Assembly: GCF_026210795.1 (NCBI RefSeq)
Contig: NC_089434.1
Coordinates: 2,480,001 to 2,544,000 of the forward strand
Source: Rhizophagus irregularis
Lineage: Eukaryota; Glomeromycota; Glomeromycetes; Glomerales; Glomeraceae
Length of the DNA: 64,000 nt
Direction: 5' to 3'
Program-made: the position numbers and the translations under genes
Notes under the pieces: generated by a model
Databases searched by the model: none
What the model was told of the DNA's origin: nothing
What the model saw: the letters and a program-made list of their open reading frames with translations, nothing else
Shown: in pieces, positions 34,976-44,600 of the stretch
Layout: each line of letters opens with the position of its first letter
How positions within the stretch are numbered: the stretch's first letter is position 1

Positions 34976-37617
34976 ATACTGTAATTCGTATTTTTACGCG
35001 AAATTTTACGTTGCTTTTTTTTGGTAGAAATAAAGAATTGATTATGATTAATTAATATAAATGGACTATAAATTATCATATATTAATTGTATTTTATATT
35101 TCGATTTATTTCAAAGGTTTTTTATTTAAAAATCCGCGCAGAACATTGCTATTTATAAAATCTGCGCAGTTTTTTATTAGAATTTTCCTCTAATGTTTTG
35201 CGCCAGGGTATAAGATCTGCGCAGATATAATTTCTGAAAATCTGCGCAGATCTGCTCCCCAAAAAATTTCCCGATGAAGTTTCCAAAAGGAGATTATTGA
35301 CAGCGTCAATCATAGCCCGATTGGTAGGATATTTTTTAACAAATTCAGGGGAAGTATTAGGCGCCGCAGCAGCCTGATAATCATGTCTAAGAATGGAAAT
35401 AGTGGGCGTGTCAAGGAGAAGAGGAGAAGTATCATTGGTATCCATAATATCCTTATTGGGAGACGCGTTTAAGGGGAAGTTTCTTTGTCTATTGGGGCAT
35501 GTATGGACGTGTCGGTACCAGACGTGACAGAACCATACGCAGAAGGCGCAGTAGGATCGTTAGGAGGAGGAGACGAAAAGTTGTCAGCATTATTTTGTTG
35601 AGGAGGAGTAGTATTACTACCTCCAGCGTCAGCCGCTGAGTCGGCGACGTAGTCTTCTTCCATAGGATTTTCTGGGAGCGTACGGGTACGTTTGGAAGGG
35701 TTGTTTTTATTGTTTGTTTGTTCATTATCAGAGTTCGAAACGTCAGAGCCGAGTCTTTATTTTTGTTTCGTTTGTCTTGACGCTTGGCAGGTCCCCCGTT
35801 AGGGTTATTGCCAGCTTTTTTGTTACCTTTGAGAGACATTTTAGTAGTAAAATAAGAGATGTGTTAGTATGAAGAATAAAAATTTCTTAAGTCACACTTT
35901 CGGCAGATTGGCTTATTTTTCGGGGGGGTTTCAAAAATCGTTTTTTGTAAATATCTCGGCATCCAGTGGTCCAATTTTGATGAACTTTTTTTTATTTTGT
36001 AGAGCTAAATGAGGGCTACAAAATAAAAAAAAGTTCATTAAAATTGAATTACTGGATGCTGAGATATTTACAAAAAACGATTTTTTGAGTTTCAGCAAAA
36101 AGGGGTGTTTTTGGCCAAAAGTCCATTATGACCTTTATATTAGATATCCGGGGTCCTGTACATACTCACCAAATATTACAGTTCCAGGGATTCTCGCTTC
36201 TCTATCATATATCAATGCATTTGGCTTTCCATCCTGTATTAACTGTATATCGAGACCAAGTTTTTTTGCTCATTGTAAGTCGATGAATGTATAGACTCTC
36301 CTCTTATTCTGTCAGAAGAGAATGTTATTACCACTTACCTTAGCACGGAATAATCCATACAAGGCATAACCTCTGTGATCAATAAAGTCTGAAAGTGTCT
36401 AGAATTTGCCCTGTTTGATTGGAAAGTTTGCATTTGATTGTTGAATACTCAGATATAAACTTGTTGCATCGTACTGTCTTCCATAGCCCTTCTACTCGTT
36501 ATCTGCCCAGATTAATCCTCCCATCATTGCATCACTTAACCACTCCGCTTCTATCAGGTCAAGAGGATCATTGGCTGAAATCCCTACACTTAATCGTTCA
36601 AATAACCAGAGAGCCGTTCTTTTGTAAGACCAGTTATAGTATGATAAGTCTATCCCTAGACCAAACTTCTTTGTCACCTGTAAGAAAACATTCCGCTCCT
36701 CGTGGATTCTCTGATATACTTCTTCAAGAGTTTCATATATTTCCGTTTTATGGTTTTTCTCAACAGGAATAAAGGAACGCTTGGAATTCTTACCCTTTTG
36801 AAACTGTCCAATCACGCAAGACTTAACCGTTTTGCCATTGTATATTGTGACTACATTTTTTACTCCATCTTCATGATACACAATGGGCAGATTACACTTC
36901 CTATCTAATTTACTGGGGTGGAGTCTTCCGGGATTTAACGCGAGGGAGTAGTGACCCTCAGACAGGATGAGAGTCGCACATCTATCAGACTTACTCTTAG
37001 AGATTCGGGTAATATCCCCACGATGTTAAGTGCGAGACTTCCTGCGAGTTGTTCGACCCTGTCCATGCATGAAACTGGGATGGGAGCATTACGATTGAGA
37101 CCTAATGCCTTTTTGATATACTCAGGCTTTTTAATTGACTTTGGCATTTTAGAGAATGTGCCGTAGATATATTTTAGGCATTCATACAGGCAATCATTTA
37201 GCTCCCCATTGTATCCTCCTGCGGCCGGTGGAGCATCTCTTATATAAATTATAAATCTTTTGAAATAATTAGGATCTGCGTCGTCTGGTAGTTGTGCTTC
37301 ATCATAATGGTCTAACAGTGAAAAGAGACTTACCGGTTCATTTCCTGATGTCCACCCACTGGGTTTCCAGTTTTCATAGGGAAGTAAAATCTGGAATTTA
37401 TGTGTTAGATACCGGGATTGGAGTCGCTGTCCAAGTCTTGCTATTGCTCCTCTAGAAAATCTTGCGCCTGAATACTGTAATTTTTTGATATCCGGTCTTG
37501 TAGGTAAAGCACAGACATTCTCTGAATAAACCATTTGATGTATTTATGAATTGTGTTCAGTTGTAATATAGGTTTTTTATACAAAAAATATAAGATAACT
37601 AAGAAGTGCTTATCTTA

Positions 37618-40201
37618 TTAAAAGGAGTCAATCTTGCTGCATACACGATCAAGATCCTCTTCATTCCAGTCGTCGACGATTCCATTGGCAGTTTCCCACT
37701 GGCGTTCCATCTTGGTCTTTGGACGCTCCTCTGGGATTTCTCGTGCCTTACCCTTATCTGTTCTTAAAGTTTCATAACCAGAGGGGGTGGGGATAATTTT
37801 GGCATCACGATTCTCCTTGTATATTCTTATTATATCTGCGAGTTCTTTACGGCTAGGTGTTTTAGGTAAGTTCCCATTATATTTGATCCAGTCCTTGAAA
37901 CGATTTACTACTTCCCTAAGGTAATACTGGTACTTGTCCTCAACACGTGTTATGGGACATTCCTCTATTTCAAACGCGAGTATATCCCAATCATATTCGT
38001 CTGATATGTCTTAAAACTTGGCCCATAATTCCTTACCTGTATTATAGAGATCATTGAAGACCTAGTTCTTTGAATTCTTGACCCATAGTTTACGATCCCA
38101 TCAGTGTCTTTCTTGCCAAGCCCAGTGTGCTTGAGTACCTTCCTTTGGTTCAGGATCCCAGTCGATTTCTGGTTCTGTGTCAGGTTCTGGAATAAATTGC
38201 TCAGGAGCCAGTTTTACTATTACAGGTTCTGTAGAAGATTTGGAATCCGTGAGGGATTCGGATTTTGCAGAAGATTCTGCAGGTGACTTGGGTTGTTGCT
38301 CAAGAACTGGGTCTGCGGTTGTAGAATCTGAGTCTGATAACAAGTCGTCTAAGACGTCATAGTCATCTGGCTTGGGGGCAGACGGTTTTTTAGGAACTAG
38401 ATCCTCAGCAGACAGCTCCTGTTCTTGGTTGGGTTTCTTGTCAGATAGATAACAGTCTGAGAAGCTATCTATAGGTTCATCAGTGTCTAACTCATTAGTA
38501 TTTTCATCAGCATCCGGTTGTTCTTCCCTTAACTCTTGTAGACGTTCTTTTAAGTGATCAGGCTTGGGTGGAAGCGGTGGAAGAGCCTTGCGAATTACAG
38601 GTACGGGTTTTTCCTTAACAGGTGCAGGTTTTTCCTTAGTGGGTTTCTCGGCAACTAGCTTTACTTTCTCTTGGTCTACTTGCGATTTACTAGCTGAATT
38701 ATATATTTTTACTAAGAATTTTTCTGAAGCTTTGAGGTCGGATGTTAGCTTCTTAGGAGTTTCTGTATCGATTTCTTCTATGTCTATCTCGTCTATTTCA
38801 TGTATCCAGTTTTTGCTGAGGAACTTCTTGTAGAGGTCCTCCCTGGATATGCTGTAGACTCGGGTTGGTTTCTTATCTTTACGAACTAATTTGCTATTTA
38901 TAGCCAACTCATTCGATAGGATTCTAGAAGCGTTTATTTTTAATAGGGGTGAAATGCAATGAGTTTCGCAATATGAAGTATATACCTTATAAAATTCTTG
39001 AACAGGTAGGTAGGTCATATAATTTTTCACTACGAGGTATGTGTCCTTTATAAATTGGAATAGCGGTGGAAGAGTCGAGATGATATGTTCGTATTTGGAT
39101 GTTATCATAGGTGGCAGATTCCCATTGAAGTCTGGGTAAGCATCCGCGATGGCTCTCAAGTAAGCATAGAATGCCTCACTGGCGCCTAGGTATTTCATAG
39201 CGTCACTGAGTTTCTTAAAGTAGTTAGGGTCTCCTTTGCAGGATGGTGATACATCCAAGAACACTGTGCGCCTATCGTCATTCTCCACTCTGAGAGCATT
39301 TTCGTTGGTAAGGACGATGATGGACATAAAGTTCTTGTAATGTGTTGGCGTCTTGTATTTTTCATGGATTTTCATTATATCACTCGTTACTTTATCTTTC
39401 AAAGAGCGATATAGAGAATTCCACTGGCTTTTTTCCATGGGCATTTCCTCGAGAAGAAGAAGAACTTTACCCTATAATTGCCCATTGAAACTTCCAAGAA
39501 TCGTCTGAGGATTGCTAGTCTTATAAACGAGTTGAGTACCTAGGACGCTGCGCTGAATGAAATCTGTTATAATACCTTTGCCCCAACCGACCTTGTCCAG
39601 ATTTTAGGTAGAGAATCGAGTACATCTTCCTTCCAGCAGATACATCAGCTAACCACTTAAATATATACTCAGTGAGATTCCAATCACCTGAACACCAGAT
39701 ATCCTGAATGTAAGAGAAGATAAATTTAACCGCGAGGTGAATTGTAGACTCAAAGGTGGATATCGGACGCAAGACGTGAAGAAATCCCGAGAAGATATTT
39801 AGATAGAGCTGGCCGGTTAAGGATCTGAAGATTCGCTGTTTATGGGGATCACAGGTTGCAATACATACATCAGTATTCTCAACCATAAACCACTTGTAGA
39901 TGTTGAACTCGGTCTTTTGAGAGGGTCCTTGTTTAGGTTGTATGTAGAATGCCTTCGTGATTAAACGGATAAGTTTACCAATATTTTTGTCAATAACGTA
40001 TTTCAAACTTTTACTATCTGGATCCCACCAGAAAACCCCATGAGGATCTGCACAGGGAATGAAATAACTGCAAAGATACCTCTTGGCTTGATCGAGATCA
40101 CTCATACTTTTTGCAGCGATAATAAGCCGTTTAAGCTCATCGATACTGAAGGCTTTCTTTTGTTCACTGAACTTTAGGATAACTTGAGCTTGAGTGGTCA
40201 T
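37618..40201 (-). pseudogene. SF3/D5-like helicase-primase C-terminal type protein
   Basis: ATG 40201 opens a D5_N-like region (FIPCADPHGVFWWD, YIFKWLADVSAGRK). The Walker A region near 39,590 (SGQG then, one frame over, GWGKGIITDF) is broken by a one-base shift. Walker B is VLLLLEEMP at about 39,450, just after a TAG at 39472-39474. The sensor/arginine-finger region reads LTNENALRVENDDRRTVFLDVSPS (about 39,300), typical of D5-type SF3 helicases. A long Pro/Glu/Ser-rich linker follows. Stops at 38101, 38062 and 38011 interrupt a frame that ends at 37618, only 83 bases before the polymerase start. It would unwind the element's DNA at replication. About 860 codons. Confidence 0.68.
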
Positions 40202-40400
40202 TTTTTCGTTTTGTCAAATCGGGATCTAATTTATAGTTACCTAATCTTCAATTGCCGAATATATTTTTTCCAAAGATCTGCACTCCTACCCGGTTATCCT
40301 CCTGCGATTCTACAGACCTTCTAAGGGTTATTGACCTACCTGTTAACTCGGTTTGCTATCTCACTGCCTCCAATAAGAAAATGAATGGAATGCTGAAAGA

Positions 40401-40612
40401 GTAACAGATCGTAACAAATGTAACAGATCTGGGAGGGTAAAAATAAAACTTTTTCTGAGGGGATGTCCTCTCCTATCTTTCTGAAACATCTGTTACATCT
40501 GTTACATCTGTTACTCCCTTCTGATTCTATCGTATTTTCCTCTCTTTTCCCTTATTTTATCTGTTTTTTAGTATATTTTTAGTAACAGATGTAGTAACAG
40601 ATAGTAACGGAT
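40401..40612. repeat. Iteron-like 9-mers upstream of the helicase
   Basis: Nine copies of GTAACAGAT or one-mismatch variants occur in three clusters of three. Cluster one is direct (40401, 40411, 40420). Cluster two is inverted and perfectly tandem with a 9-bp period (40488-40514). Cluster three is direct again (40582, 40594, 40604). They lie 200-410 bp upstream of the helicase start. Such iterons serve as origin or initiator-binding sites in many replicons; that role here is inference. Confidence 0.7.
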
Positions 40613-41147
40613 CTTGGGTAACCCCGCCCCACAGAGGGGGGATATAGGTACTGTGAGGCCGTGAGGCCGAGGTGAGTGGAGCCTGTGACACATACTACCA
40701 GCCCGACAACTATACCTATTGGATTCAGTTTCACATATAGTAGTAATAAACCAAATGATAACTATTGAATAATTACTTAATTTATTTAAATTAATAAATC
40801 CTTTCAATCCGAATAGCCTAAATTTTTATATAGTTATCAATCGGGTATATGCCCTATTGATTACTAATTTTTGGCTAACCTATTAGCCTAATAGTTACCA
40901 ATAGGGTATATGCCCGATTTTTTAGCTTTCGACCTGTGTTCATAAGTCATATAAATTATATGATATTATATGTTAATACTGAAAAACTCTATATAAGTTG
41001 CAATTAAAATAGGTAAAATCAAAAAACATTATTTCAATCAAAAAAAAAATATACATTATTAATAAATATAATAATTTTAATTATAAACAAAAAATTTCAT
41101 ATTGAAATGGAATTTATTGATGTTGTTAAAATTTTAAATTTGAATTA
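40613..41147. other. Spacer with GC-rich block and a small inverted repeat
   Basis: After the iterons comes a short GC-rich block (40,617-40,700, with a doubled 'gtgaggccg'), unlike the surrounding AT-rich DNA. A 25-bp inverted repeat pairs 40840-40864 with 40894-40918 (core 'atcgggtatatgccctattg'), ending near a 'gacctgtg' motif like that of the fold-back at 1308-1780. No gene is supported. Confidence 0.45.
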
Positions 41148-41197
41148 TACATGCTGCCCAAATTATTTTGGAATGCCATAATTATAATTTGCACTGG

Positions 41198-41699
41198 TCA
41201 AAAACCAGGCAAACGTGGCATAGTAGCCTTTATCTTTATTAAATTTATTCGAACTTTACAATTTACAATAAAAATAAAAAGAAAATATAAAAATAAAACT
41301 AACTAAAAACAAAGCTATATAGTCTCCTAAGAAAAAATAAAGTAAAAAATTAATCTAAAAAAGAAAAATCGCATTACACTAAATTTCCCCAGATCTTCCC
41401 CCTTGATATATTCCAACCAAAGTAGAAGCAACTATGCTAACAAAATAACGAATAGCGCGCCCACTATAGAAATCGACACTCCATCCTGCAAAAGCTGTTA
41501 TTAAGAAGAGACGCGTTAGACGACCCATAAAACCCGAAAAGTGATTAAACCAAGGCAAACCATATTTCATCGAGTTCTTCAACCAATCGGTTCTGGAGTC
41601 ACGTGAATCGTGTAGGGTCGGAGGTGGTAAGGATGAGTAAGGTATGTACGTTGACAATGGCAAATTAGAAGGCTTCGGAGTAGTTTTCAACTTATAAGT
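41198..41699 (-). repeat. Truncated duplicate of the LINE-B 3' end
   Basis: This 500-bp segment repeats the LINE-B 3' UTR and the last 100 codons of ORF2, then runs directly into a second full 3' end beginning at 41700. The two copies differ at few sites. Either a 5'-truncated LINE inserted at the tail of another, or the end was tandemly duplicated. The copy keeps the final frame (AGWSVDFYSGRAIRYF...YQGGRSGEI) more intact than its neighbour. Confidence 0.75.
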
Positions 41700-44600
41700 A
41701 AAAACCAGGCAAACGTGGCATAGTAGCCTTTATCTTTATTAAATTTATTCGAACTTTGACAATTTACAAAAATAAAAAGAAAGATATAAAAATAAAACTA
41801 ACTAAAAACAAAGCTATATAGTCTCCTAAGAAAAAATAAAGTAAAAAATTAATCTAAAAAAAAGAAAAATCGCATTACACTAAATTTCCCCAGATCTTCC
41901 CCCTTGATATATTCCAACCAAAGTAGAAGCAACTATGCTAACAAAATAACGAATAGCGCGCCCACTATAAAAATCGACACTCCATCCTGCAAAAGCTGTT
42001 ATTAAGTAGCACCGTTAGACGACCCATAAAACCCGAAAAGTGATTAAACCAAGGCAAACCATATTTCATCGAGTTCTTCAACCAATCGGTTCCGGAGTCA
42101 CGTGAATCTTGTAGGGTCGGAGGTGGTAAAGATGAGTAAGGTATGTACATCGACAAAGGCAGATTGGATGGCTTCGGAGTAGTTTTCAACTTATAGGTAA
42201 TGTTCATCGCATTTTCCCATCTACTTTTCTCATAGAACGCGGATTCCAGATTCGTCTTCTGAATTTCTGGACAAAATTGTTATGAATAGCAGCGATAACT
42301 TTAATCGCAGAAGTTCTCGGAATGGATAAATCAACAAATAAGTCGATGAAAAGTTTGGGTAAGCAACCACGGATAAGGGCGAAGGAGGACCAATTTGTAG
42401 AAGAAAAGGACCAGCATGAAAGAGAAGTAAGTTTAGCTATAAATGGAGTAGGATCAGTATCAACCAAATTACTCGCTTCCAGAAGTTTGGAAATCAAATG
42501 ATTTTGATAAGATTGGAGAATTTGCTGCATAGGCAGACGTCGTCTTTTGCACATAAAAAGGTGCATCAGGTCTTCCATGCGGTCGATACAAGAACGGCAA
42601 GTTAATTCGTCCATGTATAAGTCTGGTCGGGTCCGTTTAAGCTTTTCCAGTGTAGGCAAATCATCCAAGAAAAGTTTGAATTTAAAGGTTAGGTGTCTTG
42701 AAGCGTGCTCAGGAGTAAAAGATGCATCATGAGAGGGCTTAAAATTTGCGTGAACCAAGTAAGCTTCCCAGTCAACAATATAATCTATATTAATTGATAA
42801 TAAAGTAATAAAGTGAAATCGCGTTAAATTTAACAAATCGCGCATTAACTGCGTTTGATAATATTGTTTTAGGAGGTGTCGTGGATTAAATTCACAAACA
42901 ACATCATTGTCATAAATTAAGACAAAATCATGGGCAGAGGCCAGGTCCATTCCAGAGATCAAAATACTGGTTGACGCGGTATGAGCAGTATTGGCCAAGG
43001 AGTCAGCAAAATCGTTTAAGTAATTGCCAGAATGAGCTTTAACTTTGACGGGAAGGACAGTCAAATTTTTTGAGAGGATGGTTCGCTCGATAATAGCCCA
43101 AAGTTCAAAATTTGTAGTTTTATAGTACAAACGACTATTTGAATAAATAGAGGAAAAACAACTTCGGAGACCATCAATGGCAGTTTGCGAGTCAGTATAA
43201 ATAGTAACTTCTGAGTCACGTGGAGAAATAGTTAAAACTGCATAAATAGCAGCAGCCTCAGCACGAGAAGAAGAGGGATTATCACGTATGAGGCCGTGAG
43301 CGATAAGTGGCGATAGAGTTAGGAAAACCTGCATCAGGGACAATTTGCATCACCGAAGACCAGCCCATAGAGACATCGGGAGTGCGCCTAAATTAATAAG
43401 AGACCCATCAGGCTGAAAAAGGTATAACGCGAATCCGAGGAAACGACCAGCGGGGAATTTGCAAAGACAGCAGCAGCCGAGGATTCAATAGTGACAGGAG
43501 TATTAGGGGCTATAGCGGTATCTGCAGAATAAGAATCGGAAACAAAATCCAATCTACTATAATAAAGACGGACACCATCTTCTATATCAGCCCAGGTAAA
43601 AGGTGAAGTCACTTCAGAGGTAGTACGTCTAATTCGTTCATTGGTAGTGGGCAAAATAAGCGAATGGCGTAGAGAGACCGTAGTTGTACATAGGGTTAAA
43701 TCAGCATTCCGTTTTTGGAAGGAGGTAGGGGAATATGGGCAGCGCAGCCAGGGCAAGGAGAAAGTCGAATAAGATCTCCAGGCGAAGATTCGCAATCAGG
43801 AGAGACCCAATGGACAATGGAACAAGTACGCGACTTGTTTGGACCAAAAGTTGTTTGCCGAAGATGGGAGAACCAAGATCGTCTAACGTGACAATCCAAT
43901 TTTTTGTAGTGGGAGGAGAGGATAGACAAGGTTCCAATTCATAAAATGAAGAAGCATTCGTATGCAGAGTAATAAACTGATCCAGCAAACGATTATTGGA
44001 GTCAGGAACAGTGGTAGCTTGTTGGATATCTTTATACCAATAAGGGATACGGCCAGGGCCACGTCGTCCAACCAAATTATCATAGTAAGCCTTCCAGGAA
44101 ATTAAATGAGTTCCTTGAGGAGTAACGAGCTGAGATAAATAAAACAGTTGTCGTTTACGCAAGATGGGAAAATAGGCTTTAAAGGCTTTAGGCGTCATGC
44201 ATTCAAATAAAGGAACGCATCCATCTATCAAGGACAAATTTGGAAGCTTCGATAATTGAGTGTGAAGCAACCGAAAAGGAGTAGAAGACAAGAGAGCAAT
44301 AGTGCATGCGATATAATCTTTTTTTGAAAGAAAATAGAGAAGACCATATAGACCAATCTTTAATTAAAAGGGGAGAAATAGGAATCAAAAAATTATATTG
44401 AATTAAACTCAATCTATAAATAAAAAGAGATTGAATAAAAACAGAAGAAGAGTTAGCCATTAAAAATAAATTAGTAATATGACATTGTCGTTGATGAGCG
44501 AAACAAATTAATCAAGCCCAAGGCATGAGACAAAAATAAAATGGAATTAGGTAAAGAACGAGAAAAGTTTGCTTTATGCTTTACGACAGATCGTATACTT

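Larger units (their letters stand above)
28104..35273 (-). mobile_element. Plavaka-like DNA transposon 2, 7.2 kb
   Basis: Both ends carry CGGGAAATTTTTT as inverted terminal repeats, with AT on both flanks (2-bp duplication, or part of the ends). Joining the LINE flanks with one AT keeps ORF1 in frame. The subterminal zones are rich in 'tctgcg', 'gcagatct' and 'tgcagatttc' repeats. It encodes a minus-strand transposase (32099-28938) and a plus-strand companion (32802-34611) diverging from a 700-bp spacer, the same layout as Plavaka-1. Confidence 0.83.
26783..35839 (-). pseudogene. LINE-A ORF1: RRM-like and zinc-knuckle protein, split by Plavaka-2
   Basis: The 5' part (35839-35274) starts MSLKGNKKAGNN, with Pro/Ser/Thr-rich low complexity and at least two frameshifts. 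It stops at the Plavaka-2 insertion after NNLLLETS. The 3' part (28103-26783) resumes in frame and contains an RNA-recognition-like region (DLKRLVIHFNSTTERDACLSL, ITDIPFFIKKDDITALFKKYGNI). A stop and a shift follow near 27,790 and 27,600, then a zinc knuckle CHRCGKLGCAPTAC (CX2CX4CX4C, with Cys where His is usual), then an Arg/Ser/Asn-rich tail. ORF1 proteins coat LINE RNA as a nucleoprotein. Confidence 0.75.
8365..35887 (-). mobile_element. LINE-A retrotransposon, about 8.2 kb without nested inserts
   Basis: The element is bounded by a 16-bp target-site duplication, TAAGTCACACTTTCGG, at 8349-8364 and 35888-35903, as expected for target-primed reverse transcription. Transcription order is ORF1 (RRM-like plus zinc knuckle), ORF2 (apurinic-type endonuclease, reverse transcriptase, RNase H, C-terminal zinc region), then a 3' UTR (8365-8530) with no poly(A) but a conserved 'aataaagataaaggct'-type tail. 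Four segments remain: 35887-35274, 28103-21767, 17333-16692 and 8950-8365. Three DNA transposons separate them. Several stops show it is dead. Confidence 0.9.
8320..36157. mobile_element. Palindromic MITE (about 300 bp) carrying the LINE
   Basis: The left piece is 8320-8364, the right piece 35904-36157. Terminal inverted repeats are AGAACCCCGGATATCT and AGGACCCCGGATATCT. Direct GTACATAC copies flank it at 8312-8319 and 36158-36165, an hAT-like 8-bp TSD. The centre (35,925-36,110) is itself an inverted repeat around 'aaaaatcgttttttgtaaatatctc'. It has no ORF. It inserted into the polymerase gene before the LINE inserted into it. Confidence 0.8.
7836..37534 (-). pseudogene. Family B DNA polymerase, interrupted (two parts)
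   Basis: The 5' part is 37534-36166 and the 3' part 8319-7836; between them sits the MITE carrying the LINE. Removing the MITE and one GTACATAC copy restores the frame, giving about 615 codons, close to short protein-primed polymerases. The N-terminus has CLYECLKYIYGTF. Motif A is seen as YDATSLYLSIQ (36,460 region; the family has Pro where this copy has the second Leu). Motif B is near KRILNTLWEALCQRK, with Glu at the usual Gly. Motif C is RIHTDGFIL. A frameshift near 36,950 and several stops (for example just before motif A) break it. It would have replicated the element. PolB assignment rests on motif order A-B-C and is moderately strong. Confidence 0.6.
6119..40620 (-). mobile_element. 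Degenerate replicon-like element (PolB + SF3 helicase), split by nested insertions
   Basis: After removing the MITE and LINE insertions, a roughly 6 kb minus-strand block remains (40,620-36,166 joined to 8,319-6,119). It reads, in transcription order, helicase-primase, family B DNA polymerase, an IQ/zinc-type ORF and an F-box ORF. A replicative polymerase next to an SF3 helicase is known from protein-primed linear plasmids, polintons, polinton-like viruses and virophages. No integrase, capsid or packaging ATPase is visible, so the exact class is open. All genes carry stops or frameshifts. Outer ends were not identified; the limits given are those of the recognisable content. Confidence 0.6.

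Noticed and set aside
34612-35079. 108-codon minus-strand Lys/Ile repeat protein
   Set aside because: It is the translation of the minisatellite units, not a gene.
36166-40201. Insertion from a giant virus
   Set aside because: D5-type helicases and PolB occur there, but the short polymerase, gene order and iterons fit a small replicon or polinton-like element better, and no capsid or other core gene is present.
40568-40807. 79-codon minus-strand frame over the iterons and GC-rich block
   Set aside because: No homology, spans the repeat clusters, and no start or splice context.
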